Shown piece by piece: positions 50,254-59,693 of a stretch of 64,000 bases of DNA. The stretch lies in assembly GCF_007990715.1 (NCBI RefSeq), contig NZ_BJWY01000003.1, positions 1 to 64,000 of the forward strand, in the 5' to 3' direction. Source of the stretch: Nocardia seriolae NBRC 15557 (GTDB taxonomy: Bacteria; Actinomycetota; Actinomycetes; Mycobacteriales; Mycobacteriaceae). The stretch's first letter is position 1. Every line of letters starts with the position of its first letter. Under the pieces are notes generated by a model, which made no database searches, was not told where the DNA came from, and saw nothing but the letters and a program-made list of their open reading frames with translations. The position numbers were made by a program, and so were the translations under genes.

Positions 50254-51009
50254 TCGCGGAACCAGTCGGATTGATTTCCACTGGCCGCAGCGAGTCCGGC
50301 TCAGCTGCGGCCAGCGTTGCCGATGACTCTACACAATCGTTATGGCTACGCAACCTCCGACTTGCCCGCCGGGCGTATAACTCGACCAGGCGAAATGACC
50401 CTTCCCCGTGAGGAACCCACCAAGATCGCTAATTTCGGGCATCCACTTTGCGAAGGGTCTGCGGAGGGCCCGGAAACTATCCCCGCGGTCGCGTTTCCAA
50501 ACTCGTTTCAACCCCTCGCCCGCGATGTGTTCCGAACCCCGCCGGAAGGTTTGCCGGAAACTCGCAAGTTTTCCGCTAACCACCGGTTCAACCCACGTTA
50601 AACTGGCGTTTCGTCGCAGCTCAGGCCGATTGCCCAGCGGTCGCCACCGGACAAACAAACCAAAAGTTTGTTTCACTTGCCTTTAGCTAAATGATCATCA
50701 GGCAATGCCCGACCATAATCGGGCGCATACCCCAGACGGCATCCTCCCGCAAACGATTTTCACCCCGCCGGGACGCCGAAATCCCACTCCGGCAACACCT
50801 TCCGGGACCCCCTCCGGCCGGAGCGTGCGATCTTCGTCACATCCGCTGTGACCTGGGACTTTTCGAGTCCCGCTGAATGGAACACCGCAGAGCGGAGATT
50901 CGGTCCCGCTCGCACACACCGGAACCCGTACGGAGCCGTACGAACCCGGACAGCGTCCGGACAAAGAAGAAGGCCCCCGATCCAATTGGATCGGGGGCCT
51001 TCTCCGAGT
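50254..51009. other. 756-base gene-free region rich in small inverted repeats
   Basis: No credible reading frame on either strand. It holds several hairpin-forming sites: CGGAAACT/AGTTTTCCG near 50560-50582; AAACAAAC (50653-50660) with GTTTGTTT (50666-50673); the palindrome TTTAGCTAAA (50682-50691) next to TGATCA; and the tRNA-Leu terminator at the right end. A small RNA or a relic of inserted DNA is possible; neither is shown. Confidence 0.5.
50967..51005 (-). terminator. terminator of tRNA-Leu
   Basis: AGAAGGCCCCCGATCC pairs with GGATCGGGGGCCTTCT over a short loop; on the minus strand it is followed by a T-rich stretch (TTCTTTGT). It begins just after the tRNA 3' end. Confidence 0.88.
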
Positions 51010-51092
51010 GGGCGAGGGGGGACTTGAACCCCCACGTCCTTACGGACACTGGCACCTGAAGCCAGCGCGTCTGCCATTCCGCCACTCGCCCG
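51010..51092 (-). tRNA. leuT: tRNA-Leu (anticodon CAG)
   Basis: 83 bases. The acceptor stem GGGCGAG/CTCGCCC has seven pairs with discriminator A and no encoded CCA. The D arm begins TGGCGGAATGGCAGACGC. The anticodon stem CTGGC/GCCAG closes the loop TTCAGGT, giving anticodon CAG, which reads CUG. The long variable arm (TGTCCGTAAGGACG) is the class II feature of tRNA-Leu, and the T arm is GGGGGTTCAAGTCCCCC. It lies next to fhaA as leuT does in M. tuberculosis. Confidence 0.95.
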
Positions 51093-51382
51093 AGCGACGG
51101 GAAGAAACGTATCACGAGGTTTGCGCCAAAACGAAATCGCCTGGTTATCGGGGGTGCGGTCACCCGACCGTGACGTGACACAAACACGGGAACCCAGGCT
51201 TGCCGCCAAGAGTTACAGGTATGGACGATCGTGGATATCATGCAATCACCGTGTCCCTGCGGCGACACGCCATGTCTGCGTGTTGCTTTATGGGACGCAT
51301 CGCGCATGCCACGGCCGGTCACACACACGACACGACGCACGCCTGCTCGTGCAGGCGTCTGGACCCGAGAAGGGAGGGGGCC

Positions 51383-52786
51383 ATGGGGATCGTTTCGCGA
51401 TTCGAACGCCGTCTCCAGGGGGCGGTGGGGGATGTTTTCGCCCGCGCCTTCGGCGGGAGCGTCGTGCCCCAGGAGGTGGAGGCCGCACTGCAGCGTGAGG
51501 CCGCCGACCACATCCAGGATCTCGGCGGGGGCCATCTGCTGGCTCCCAACAGCTATGTCATCACGCTCAGCGAGCCGGATCTACGCCAGCTCGTCCAGGG
51601 TGAGGGACAGCCGGACCGGGATCTGGCCGCCCGGGATTACGAGCTCACCAAGCGCGCGTTCGCCAAGCATCTGCAGGATTTCATCCGTGAGCAAGGGTGG
51701 CAGACCTACGGCGAAGTGCACGTGGAGTTCGAGGCATCCCCTACGCTGCACACCGGACAGTTCAGGACGCGCGGCCGGGTGGATCCGGACGCGGGTGGGC
51801 GGGCAGGCCCGTCACCGGGTGCTGAACGCCCACCACGACCCAACCCGCAACCAGGAGCTGGCCCCATGACGCAGAACTCAGGCTACGACCCAAGCCGTGA
51901 GCCCGCGGAGTCCGATCCGCGGAACCGCGGGTACGCGCCCCCGCCTGCGAGCCGCGGCGGTCAGCAGGGCTACGGCGACTACGGCCGCGGCGGTCAGCAG
52001 GGCTACGAACAGGGCGGCTACGGCCAGTCCGAGCAGGGCTACGGCGACTACCAGAACGGCTACGACTACAACCAGCAGCAGGCCGGCGGTTACGGCCAGC
52101 AGGGTGGGTACGCCGAGCAGGGGTACGGACAGCAGCAGGGCTACGGGCAGTCCGAGCAGGCGTACGGCCAGCAGGGCTACGCCGAACAGGGCTACGGCCA
52201 GCAGCAGCACGGCTACGAGCAGGGCTACGGCGATCAGGCCTACGGACAGCAGCAGGGCTATGCCGACCAGGGCTACGGACAGCAGCAGGGGTACGGCCAG
52301 CAGGGCTATGCCGAGCAGGGTTACGGCCAGCAGCAGGGGTACGCCGACCAGGGGTACGGACAGCAGCAGGGCTACGGCCAGCAGGGCTACGACCAGTACC
52401 CCGAGCAGGGGGGCTACGGCGACGATCAGGGGTACGGCCAGCAGCAGGGGTATGGGCAGCAGCAGGGCTACGGCGCCGCGCCGGCCCGCAGCGGCTCGAG
52501 CTACTCGGCCACGCTCCAGTTGGACGACGGCTCGGGTCGCACGTACCAGTTGCGCGAGGGCAGCAACATCATCGGCCGCGGGCAGGACGCGCACTTCCGT
52601 TTGCCCGATACCGGAGTTTCCCGGCGGCACATCGAAGTTCGCTGGGACGGCCAGACCGCGATGCTCTCCGACCTCGGTTCGACCAATGGCACGCTGGTCA
52701 ACGGGTCACCCGTCCAGGATTGGCAGCTGGCCGACGGGGATGTCATCCGCGCCGGACATTCCGAGATCCTGATCCGGATCGTCTGA
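51383..52786 (+). CDS. fhaA: FhaA, FHA-domain protein with DUF3662 and a Tyr-Gly-Gln-rich linker
   Basis: A 467-residue cytosolic adaptor. Residues 1-125 are the DUF3662 domain ([25 protein letters not shown]). Residues about 193-362 are a long low-complexity run built from GYGQQQ-type units with Glu/Asp variants. The FHA domain (about 375-467) shows [24 protein letters not shown] and [12 protein letters not shown]. In mycobacteria, FhaA is phosphorylated by PknB and binds the lipid II flippase regulator MviN, limiting peptidoglycan synthesis. The ATG at 51383 follows AGGGAGGGGG. First gene of the operon. Confidence 0.95.
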   Translation: MGIVSRFERRLQGAVGDVFARAFGGSVVPQEVEAALQREAADHIQDLGGGHLLAPNSYVITLSEPDLRQLVQGEGQPDRDLAARDYELTKRAFAKHLQDFIREQGWQTYGEVHVEFEASPTLHTGQFRTRGRVDPDAGGRAGPSPGAERPPRPNPQPGAGPMTQNSGYDPSREPAESDPRNRGYAPPPASRGGQQGYGDYGRGGQQGYEQGGYGQSEQGYGDYQNGYDYNQQQAGGYGQQGGYAEQGYGQQQGYGQSEQAYGQQGYAEQGYGQQQHGYEQGYGDQAYGQQQGYADQGYGQQQGYGQQGYAEQGYGQQQGYADQGYGQQQGYGQQGYDQYPEQGGYGDDQGYGQQQGYGQQQGYGAAPARSGSSYSATLQLDDGSGRTYQLREGSNIIGRGQDAHFRLPDTGVSRRHIEVRWDGQTAMLSDLGSTNGTLVNGSPVQDWQLADGDVIRAGHSEILIRIV

Positions 52787-52808
52787 TCCCGTAAGCTCGC
52801 GGTGCAGG

Positions 52809-52845
52809 TCACGATATGGCTGGGAATTCCTCGGTCGTATCGTGA
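52809..52845. promoter_or_regulatory. inverted repeat in the fhaA-fhaB gap
   Basis: TCACGATA (52809-52816) and TATCGTGA (52838-52845) are perfect inverted arms 21 bases apart. TATGAT near 52867 could be a -10 box, so this 229-base gap may hold an internal promoter for fhaB onward. Further right, a 19-base unit is repeated at 52903-52921 and 52924-52942 (17 of 19 identical). Confidence 0.4.
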
Positions 52846-53015
52846 TCGCAACCGGTCGACGGCCCTATGATGCTGCCAATACTGGCGGCGGAGAATGGCC
52901 GCGCTAACCAGCAACGCACCGACGCTGACCAGCAACACACCGGTTGGGGGTCACGGAGCCATACCTCCGTAACTGCCCCGTACCTACGACACGGTCGAAC
53001 AGGAGGTGGAGCACC

Positions 53016-53483
53016 GTGCAGGGATTGATCCTGCAATTGACCCGTGCGGGGTTCCTGCTGCTGTTGTGGCTGTTCGTGTGGGCGGTGCTCCGGACCCTGC
53101 GCAGCGATATCTACGCGGCTTCCGGCCTCCGGGTCGCGCCTCGGGCCGCAGGCGGTTCCGCGGTGCTCCCATCGTTTCGCCGGGGCCAGAAGGGCGCCAA
53201 ATATCTCGTGGTGACTCAGGGTTCTCTCGCCGGCACCCGTATCTCGCTCGGCACACAGCCGGTGCTGATCGGGCGGGCCGACGACTCCACACTGGTTCTC
53301 ACCGACGACTACGCCTCCACCCGCCACGCGCGCCTCTCGCCGCGCGGTGAGGACTGGTACGTCGAGGATCTCGGTTCCACCAACGGGACCTACCTCGACC
53401 GGTCGAAGGTCACCACTCCGGTCCGAGTTCCGCTCGGCTCCCCAGTCCGTGTCGGCAAGACAGTGATCGAGCTGCGATCGTGA
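53016..53483 (+). CDS. fhaB: FhaB (FipA), membrane FHA-domain protein
   Basis: A 155-residue protein. One N-terminal membrane helix (about residues 8-27, RAGFLLLLWLFVWAVLRTL) anchors a C-terminal FHA domain with GRADDS, STRHARLSP and [11 protein letters not shown] for phosphothreonine binding. In mycobacteria the homologue FipA binds FtsZ and FtsQ during division, under PknA control. The GTG at 53016 has AGGAGG at good spacing; the upstream open frame is unlike the family. It overlaps pstP by 4 bases. Confidence 0.95.
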   Translation: MQGLILQLTRAGFLLLLWLFVWAVLRTLRSDIYAASGLRVAPRAAGGSAVLPSFRRGQKGAKYLVVTQGSLAGTRISLGTQPVLIGRADDSTLVLTDDYASTRHARLSPRGEDWYVEDLGSTNGTYLDRSKVTTPVRVPLGSPVRVGKTVIELRS

Positions 53484-54994
53484 CACTTGTTCTCCGCTAC
53501 GCAGCGCGCAGCGACCGTGGTCTCGTCCGAGCCAATAACGAGGACTCCGTCTACGCAGGTGCGCGCTTGCTCGCGCTGGCGGACGGCATGGGCGGCCACG
53601 CCGCCGGTGAGGTCGCCTCGCAACTGATGATCGCCGCGCTGGCGCATCTGGACGACGACGAGCCCGGCGACGACCTGCTCGGCAAGCTCAATCGTGCGGT
53701 GCACGAAGGCAATGCGTCCATCGCCGACCAGGTCGAGGAGGAACCCGAACTCGACGGCATGGGCACCACGCTCACCGCCATCCTGTTCGCCGGGCGCAAA
53801 CTCGGCCTCGCGCACATCGGCGACTCCCGCGCCTATCTGCTCCGCGGCGGTGAACTCGCCCAGATCACCCGTGACGACACCTTCGTGCAGTCGCTGGTGG
53901 ACGAGGGCCGGATCACCCCGGAGCAGGCCCACACCCATCCCCAGCGCTCGCTCATCATGCGGGCGCTGACCGGCAACGAGATCGATCCCACCTTGGTGGT
54001 GCGCGAGGCGCGCGCCGGGGATCGCTATCTGCTGTGCTCCGACGGTCTCTCCGACGTGGTCAGCGACGAGACCATCGCCAACACCCTGCGCGAGGGCAGC
54101 ACCGACGAGTCGGCCGACCGGCTCATCGAATTGGCCCTGCGCAGTGGCGGTCCCGACAACGTGACCGTGGTGGTCGCCGATGTCATCGATCTGGACTACG
54201 GGCAGAGCCATCCGATCGTGGCGGGCGCGGCGTCGGGCGAGGACGAGGACACGCCCCCGCCGAACACCGCCGCGGGCCGGGCCGCCGCCATGCGCCCGCC
54301 GCGTGCCACCCCGCGCCGCGCGGTCGCACAGCCCGAACCCGAGCCGCCCCGCAAGAGCCACAAGCTGCGCTGGCTGGCGCTGTCACTGGCCCTGCTGGTG
54401 GCGGTGGGCGCGGGTCTGACCGTGGGCTACAACATGATTCGCAGCAACTACTACGTCGGCACCGACGGCGAGAAGGTGGTCGTGCTGCGCGGCCTGCCCG
54501 GTTCGGTGCTGGGCTACTCGATTCGCGACGTGGATCAGGTCGGATGCGTCACGCGCGCCGGCGAATTGACGCTGACCGGACCGGGCGCCGGATTTCCGGC
54601 GGGCTGTGCTCCGCTGACCCGCAACGATCTTCGCCCCAGCGGCCGCGACTCGGTCGACAAGGGCCTGCCGCCGGGTTCGCGCGACGACGCCATCAAGCAG
54701 ATCCGCAATCTGGTGCAGTCCGAACTGCTTCCGGCGTGCGAGAAGCCGCAGCAGCAGCCGACGCCGAGCACCACCCCGGTGCCGCCGTCCACCGACCCCA
54801 ACCAGCCGGGCAACTCGGTCACCACCACCCCGGCCGCGCCGACCACCCCGGCCGCGCCCGGCGGCATCACCGGCGGTGAGCGCACCGGCGAGAACCACAC
54901 CCTCGAACCCCACAAGTCCGACCAGCCGACCGCTCCTGTCACCACCACCACGGCACCGCAGATCCCGGGGCAGAACTGCAGGACGGCGGACTGA
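53480..54994 (+). CDS. pstP: PstP, PP2C-type serine/threonine phosphatase
   Basis: A 504-residue membrane phosphatase that reverses PknA/PknB phosphorylation. The PP2C catalytic domain (1-235) shows RSDRGLVRANNED, ADGMGGHAAGE, GMGTTLT, HIGDSRAYLLR, SDGLSD and GGPDNVTVV, with the metal-binding Asp residues. A membrane helix follows at about 297-315, then an extracellular domain and a Pro/Thr-rich tail. GTG start overlapping fhaB; its stop overlaps the rodA start. Confidence 0.97.
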   Translation: MTLVLRYAARSDRGLVRANNEDSVYAGARLLALADGMGGHAAGEVASQLMIAALAHLDDDEPGDDLLGKLNRAVHEGNASIADQVEEEPELDGMGTTLTAILFAGRKLGLAHIGDSRAYLLRGGELAQITRDDTFVQSLVDEGRITPEQAHTHPQRSLIMRALTGNEIDPTLVVREARAGDRYLLCSDGLSDVVSDETIANTLREGSTDESADRLIELALRSGGPDNVTVVVADVIDLDYGQSHPIVAGAASGEDEDTPPPNTAAGRAAAMRPPRATPRRAVAQPEPEPPRKSHKLRWLALSLALLVAVGAGLTVGYNMIRSNYYVGTDGEKVVVLRGLPGSVLGYSIRDVDQVGCVTRAGELTLTGPGAGFPAGCAPLTRNDLRPSGRDSVDKGLPPGSRDDAIKQIRNLVQSELLPACEKPQQQPTPSTTPVPPSTDPNQPGNSVTTTPAAPTTPAAPGGITGGERTGENHTLEPHKSDQPTAPVTTTTAPQIPGQNCRTAD

Positions 54995-56502
54995 TGTCCG
55001 CACCGGCACCGCCGTCCACTGGGGCCTTCCCCAGTCCACCCGGCGGATTCGCTCCTGCGCCCCCACCGGCGACCCGGCGCAATGTCGAGTTGCTGCTGCT
55101 GGGCCTGGCGGCCGTCATCACGACGGTCTCGCTGGTGCTGGTGGAGGCCAGCCAGGAGCAGGCGATCACCTGGGAGATCGCCAAACTGGGCGCCGCGTAT
55201 CTGGCGCTGTTCGGCGTCGCGCATCTGGCGGTGCGGCGGTTCGCGGCCTTCGCGGATCCGCTCCTACTACCGATCGCGGCGCTGCTGAACGGGTTGGGCC
55301 TGGTGATCATTCACCGCGTCGACCTGGCGCAGGCTCAGGACGCCGCCTTCGCCTCGCTGCCCATCCCCTCCCCCGACGCCAACCAGCAGGTGCTGTGGAC
55401 GGGGTTGGGGATGGTGGTTTTCACGGGGTTGTTGATCGCGCTGCGGGACTACCGCAGCCTGGCCCGCTACGCCTACACCCTGGGCCTGATCGGTTTGATC
55501 GCGCTGGCGCTGCCCGCGCTGCTGCCGGACCGATACTCCATGGTGAACGGCGCGAAGATCTGGATCCGCCTGCCGGGCTTCAGCGTTCAGCCGGGCGAGT
55601 TCGCCAAGATCGCGTTGATCGTGTTCTTCGCCGGGGTGCTGGTGTCCAAGCGCGATCTGTTCACCGGTGCGGGCAAGCACGTGTTCGGCATGGAGTTGCC
55701 GCGCATGCGCGATATGGGTCCGGTGCTGCTGGTGTGGGCGGTGTCGGTGGGCGTGCTGGTGGTGGAGAAGGATCTCGGCACCTCGCTGCTGATCTTCTGC
55801 ACCGTGCTGTGCATGCTCTACATCGCGACCGAGCGGGTGGGCTGGGTCGCGGTGGGCATGGTGCTGCTGGTGATCGGATTCGTGTTCGCCTACAACATGT
55901 TTTCGCATGTGCGGGTGCGCGTGGAGAACTGGCTGCACCCCTTCGCCGACTACTCCAATACCGGCTATCAGATCTCGCAGTCGCTGTTCGGGCTGGCCAC
56001 CGGCGGGCTGGCCGGGACCGGGCTGGGCAGCGGGCGGCCCTCGCGGGTGCCGTTCGCCAAGACCGACTTCATCATTTCCGCCATCGGGGAGGAGCTCGGC
56101 CTGATCGGGCTGACCGCCATCCTGATGTTGTTCTGCGTGTTCACCATTCGCGGCATCCGGACCGCGCTGGCCATTCGCGACAGCTTCGGCAAGCTGCTGG
56201 CGGCGGGGCTGGCGTTCACCATCGCGGTGCAGGTGTTCGTGGTGGTCGGCGGTGTCACCAAGCTGATTCCGCTGACCGGTCTCACCACGCCGTACATGTC
56301 GTACGGCGGGTCGTCCCTGCTGGCCAACTACATACTGCTGGGTTTGCTGATCAAGATTTCCGACGCCGCCCGGCGACCGGCCCCCGCGCGTAAGCGGGCG
56401 GAGCCGATCGCGGACGCGTCGACCCAAATGCTGCGCAAGGTGGATTCGGATGCAGCCCGCGTGAACACGCCGGTGCGCAAGGTGAAGGGGGGTGCCGCGT
56501 GA
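54994..56502 (+). CDS. rodA: SEDS family peptidoglycan polymerase RodA/FtsW
   Basis: A 502-residue membrane protein with about 12 helices. It polymerises lipid II into glycan strands together with the class B PBP encoded next. Family marks: GAKIWIRLPGFSVQPGEFAKIALI, NYSNTGYQISQSLFGLATGGLAGTGLGSGRP-like region (about 310-345), and PLTGLTTPYMSYGGSSLLANY near the C-terminus. One-base overlap with pstP (TGATG) and 4-base overlap with pbpA. The N-terminus has a Pro-rich cytosolic tail. Confidence 0.95.
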   Translation: MSAPAPPSTGAFPSPPGGFAPAPPPATRRNVELLLLGLAAVITTVSLVLVEASQEQAITWEIAKLGAAYLALFGVAHLAVRRFAAFADPLLLPIAALLNGLGLVIIHRVDLAQAQDAAFASLPIPSPDANQQVLWTGLGMVVFTGLLIALRDYRSLARYAYTLGLIGLIALALPALLPDRYSMVNGAKIWIRLPGFSVQPGEFAKIALIVFFAGVLVSKRDLFTGAGKHVFGMELPRMRDMGPVLLVWAVSVGVLVVEKDLGTSLLIFCTVLCMLYIATERVGWVAVGMVLLVIGFVFAYNMFSHVRVRVENWLHPFADYSNTGYQISQSLFGLATGGLAGTGLGSGRPSRVPFAKTDFIISAIGEELGLIGLTAILMLFCVFTIRGIRTALAIRDSFGKLLAAGLAFTIAVQVFVVVGGVTKLIPLTGLTTPYMSYGGSSLLANYILLGLLIKISDAARRPAPARKRAEPIADASTQMLRKVDSDAARVNTPVRKVKGGAA

Positions 56503-57974
56503 ACACGCCTCTGCGCCGGGTGGCGCTGGCGGTCATGGTGATGATCGTCGCGCTGCTCGCCAATGCCACCTACGTGCAGGTGTTCAAGGCCGACAGCCTG
56601 CGCAACGATCCGCGCAATGTGCGCGTGCTGCTGGACGAGTACGCGCGTCAGCGCGGGCAGATCTCCGCCTCGGGCACGGTGCTGGCCAGCTCGGTGGCCA
56701 CCGACGACCGCTACAAGTACCTGCGCACCTACCCGACCGACCCGCTGGCCTACGCGCCCGCCACCGGCTACTACTCGATGCAGTACGGCAGCAATGGGCT
56801 CGAGCACGCCGAGGACTCGGTGCTCAACGGTTCGGACAACAGCCTTTTCGGCCGCCGGCTCATCGACATGATCTCCGGGCGAGATCCGCGCGGCGGCAAT
56901 GTGGTGACCACGCTCAACCCGGTCATGCAGAAGGTGGCCTACGAGCAGCTGACCGCCAAGAACCTGACCGGTTCGGTGGTGGCCATCGAGCCCAGCACCG
57001 GCCGCATCCTGACCATGGTGTCCACGCCGTCCTACGATCCGAACCTGCTGGCCGGGCACGATGGCGCGGCCACCCAGAAGACCTGGGAGCAGCTGCAGCA
57101 GGATCCGCGCCAGCCGATGCTCAATCGCGCCGTCTCGCAGACCTATCCGCCGGGCTCCACCTTCAAGGTGGTCGTGACCGCGGCCGCGCTGTCCAACGGT
57201 ATAGCGAAGCCGGACGACCAGCTCACCGCGCAGCCGCGGATCACCCTGCCGGACACCACCACCACGCTGGAGAACTACAACGGCAGCCACTGCGGCCCCG
57301 GCGACGCCCAAACCGTTTCCCTGACAGAGGCTTTCAAGTACTCGTGTAACACCGCCTTCGTGGAGCTCGGTATCAAGGTGGGGGCCGCGAAACTGAAGGA
57401 CACAGCGAACGCCTTCGGCATCGGCACGCAACATCCGAATATTCCGATTCCGTGGGCGGACAGCACGGTCGGGACCATCCCGGACAATGCCGCGCTGGGT
57501 CAGAGCAGCATCGGGCAGCGCGATGTCGCGCTCACCCCGCTGGACAATGCGGTCGTGGCGGCCACCATCGCCAATGGCGGCGTGCGGATGAAGCCGTATC
57601 TGGTGGACCAGTTGCAGGCGCCCGACCTGAGCACGCTGGAGACCACCAAGCCGACCTCGGTGGGCCAGGCGGTCACCCCGCAGGTGGCCACCCAGATCAC
57701 CAATCTGATGCTGGAGTCGGAGAAGAACACGCAGGGAGGGACGCAGCCGCGCTCGTACCAGATCGCGTCCAAGACGGGTACGGCCGAGCACGGCAGCGAT
57801 CCGCGCAACACTCCCCCGCACGCCTGGTACATCGCGTTCGCGCCGGCGCAGAACCCGAAGATCGCGATCGCGGTCATCGTGGAGAACGGTGGCGACCGGG
57901 CGCTGGCCGCGACGGGTGGCTCGGTCGCCGCGCCCATCGCGCGCGCCGTGCTGGACGCCGGGCTGGGGGGCTGA
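56499..57974 (+). CDS. pbpA: PbpA, class B penicillin-binding protein (transpeptidase)
   Basis: A 491-residue protein with an N-terminal membrane anchor (LRRVALAVMVMIVALLANATYV), a dimerisation domain and a C-terminal transpeptidase domain. Catalytic motifs: STFK (SxxK) in YPPGSTFKVV, SCN (SxN) in KYSCNTAF, and KTGT in ASKTGTAEH. It cross-links peptidoglycan with its SEDS partner, and in mycobacteria PbpA is a PknB target. GTG start. A 108-base gap with a long inverted repeat separates it from pknA. Confidence 0.97.
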   Translation: MNTPLRRVALAVMVMIVALLANATYVQVFKADSLRNDPRNVRVLLDEYARQRGQISASGTVLASSVATDDRYKYLRTYPTDPLAYAPATGYYSMQYGSNGLEHAEDSVLNGSDNSLFGRRLIDMISGRDPRGGNVVTTLNPVMQKVAYEQLTAKNLTGSVVAIEPSTGRILTMVSTPSYDPNLLAGHDGAATQKTWEQLQQDPRQPMLNRAVSQTYPPGSTFKVVVTAAALSNGIAKPDDQLTAQPRITLPDTTTTLENYNGSHCGPGDAQTVSLTEAFKYSCNTAFVELGIKVGAAKLKDTANAFGIGTQHPNIPIPWADSTVGTIPDNAALGQSSIGQRDVALTPLDNAVVAATIANGGVRMKPYLVDQLQAPDLSTLETTKPTSVGQAVTPQVATQITNLMLESEKNTQGGTQPRSYQIASKTGTAEHGSDPRNTPPHAWYIAFAPAQNPKIAIAVIVENGGDRALAATGGSVAAPIARAVLDAGLGG

Positions 57975-57993
57975 CGATATGAAGGTGCAAGAA

Positions 57994-58058
57994 GGCGTGA
58001 GTGGGTCAGGGCTCGGAGGAGGCAGCTTGCGTAACCACGCAGAGCCCCCACTCACGCC
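57994..58058 (+). promoter_or_regulatory. large stem-loop between pbpA and pknA
   Basis: GGCGTGAGTGGG (57994-58005) pairs with CCCACTCACGCC (58047-58058). Inside it, GGGCTC pairs with GAGCCC, and TGCG pairs with CGCA around TAACCA. It starts 19 bases after the pbpA stop and ends 24 bases before the pknA start. No U tract follows, so it is more likely an mRNA processing, stability or attenuation element than a terminator. Confidence 0.7.
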
Positions 58059-58082
58059 ATGTGTATGCAGACAGGGTCTCGA

Positions 58083-59693
58083 ATGCTGAACAACGGAGCG
58101 ATGATCGCGGACCGGTACCGGCTGCAGCGGCTGATCGCCACCGGTGGCATGGGCCAGGTCTGGGAAGCGCTGGACACCCGGCTGGACCGCCGGGTCGCGG
58201 TGAAGGTACTGAAGGCGGAATTCTCGACGGATCCGACCTTCCGGCAGCGTTTCCGCACCGAAGCGCGGACCACCGCGCAGCTGAACCACCCCGGCATCGC
58301 GAGCATCTACGACTACGGCGAGACGCAGGACCCGTCCGGCGGTGAGATCGCCTATCTGGTGATGGAATTCGTGCAGGGCGAGCCGCTCAACGCGGTGCTG
58401 TCGCGGCTGAACCGGCTCTCGGTCGCGCAGGGCCTGGACATGCTCGAGCAGACCGGGCGCGCACTACAGGTCGCGCACCTGGCGGGCGTGGTGCACCGGG
58501 ATGTGAAGCCGGGCAACATTCTCGTGACGCCCACCGGCCAGGTGAAGATCACCGACTTCGGCATCGCCAAGGCGGTGGACGCCTCCCCGGTCACCAAGAC
58601 CGGCATGGTGATGGGCACCGCCCAGTACATCGCCCCCGAGCAGGCCACCGGCGAGGACGCCACCGCGGCCTCGGACGTGTACTCGCTGGGTGTGGTCGGC
58701 TACGAGGCGCTTTCGGGCGCGCGGCCGTTCACCGGCGACGGCGCGCTGACGGTGGCCATGAAGCACGTGCGGGAGGCCCCGCCGCCGCTGCCCGCCGATC
58801 TGCCGCCGAATGTGCGCGAGCTCATCGAGATCACCATGGCCAAGGATCCGGGCCAGCGCTATACCGACGGCGGCGAGTTCGCCGACGCGGTGGCCGCGGT
58901 CCGTTCCGGCCGCAGACCCACCCCGCCCGGCGGCCTGCCGGTCGCGCCGGCCAATATGACCGGCGCCACCCGGGTGCTGCCGCCCGGACCGACCATGATC
59001 ATTCCGGGCGCGCGGGCCGACCAGGCCACCACGCGGTATCAGACCCCGCCGCAGCCCATGCGGCAACCGGCCGAGCCCCCGGCGAGCGCGACCCAGGTGA
59101 TGTCCGGTCCGCGAACCCCGGTGGGCCCGATGACCTTCACCGGCCCCGCGGACCACGAGACCGGTCGCTTCACCGCCGGGCAGAAGGCCATGGCCGGGCT
59201 GGCCGTGGGCGCGCTGATCCTCATCGCGGGCGTCGGAATCGTGCTGGCCAGCAACAACTCCCACGAGACCACGCCGCCCGCCCGCACCAGCGCGGTGGTG
59301 GCGCCCCCGTTGAACCCGCCGACCACCACGACCACGCCGACCACGACCACCCGGGAACGGCCGGTGCCGCCACCCCCGGTGACCACCTACGAGCCGCCGC
59401 CGACCACCACCCCGGAGCCGACGACCACGCCGCCGCCGACCACGACGACTCCGCCGAAGACCACCACGACCACGCCGAAGACCACCACGACCACGCCGAA
59501 GACCACCACCGGTCGCTGGCCGTGGCAGCCGGGCGACATACCATCGTGGCCGGTGACTCCCGGCGCGAACCCCGGCGGCGCGAACCCGGGCGGAGCGGTG
59601 AGTCCGGGCAGTAACCGCAATCCGGTGTATCCCCAGGACGCCGACCCCTATTCGCCCTATTCATCCACGGTCCCGCAGCAAGGATTGCCATGA
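58083..59693 (+). CDS. pknA: PknA, transmembrane serine/threonine protein kinase
   Basis: A 536-residue kinase that phosphorylates growth and division proteins. Kinase domain (about 1-275): [11 protein letters not shown] glycine loop, [23 protein letters not shown] and the activation loop [14 protein letters not shown] juxtamembrane Pro-rich stretch leads to a membrane helix (about 363-383) and a Pro/Thr-rich extracellular tail. The ATG at 58083 gives an N-terminus of mycobacterial PknA length and has AGGG upstream; an ATG at 58059 lies at the edge of the stem-loop. It overlaps pknB by 4 bases. Confidence 0.96.
   Translation: MLNNGAMIADRYRLQRLIATGGMGQVWEALDTRLDRRVAVKVLKAEFSTDPTFRQRFRTEARTTAQLNHPGIASIYDYGETQDPSGGEIAYLVMEFVQGEPLNAVLSRLNRLSVAQGLDMLEQTGRALQVAHLAGVVHRDVKPGNILVTPTGQVKITDFGIAKAVDASPVTKTGMVMGTAQYIAPEQATGEDATAASDVYSLGVVGYEALSGARPFTGDGALTVAMKHVREAPPPLPADLPPNVRELIEITMAKDPGQRYTDGGEFADAVAAVRSGRRPTPPGGLPVAPANMTGATRVLPPGPTMIIPGARADQATTRYQTPPQPMRQPAEPPASATQVMSGPRTPVGPMTFTGPADHETGRFTAGQKAMAGLAVGALILIAGVGIVLASNNSHETTPPARTSAVVAPPLNPPTTTTTPTTTTRERPVPPPPVTTYEPPPTTTPEPTTTPPPTTTTPPKTTTTTPKTTTTTPKTTTGRWPWQPGDIPSWPVTPGANPGGANPGGAVSPGSNRNPVYPQDADPYSPYSSTVPQQGLP

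Noticed and set aside
50254..51092. Integrated element at tRNA-Leu
   Set aside because: No integrase, no duplicate of the tRNA 3' end and no foreign genes within the window; only the possibility of an old scar remains.
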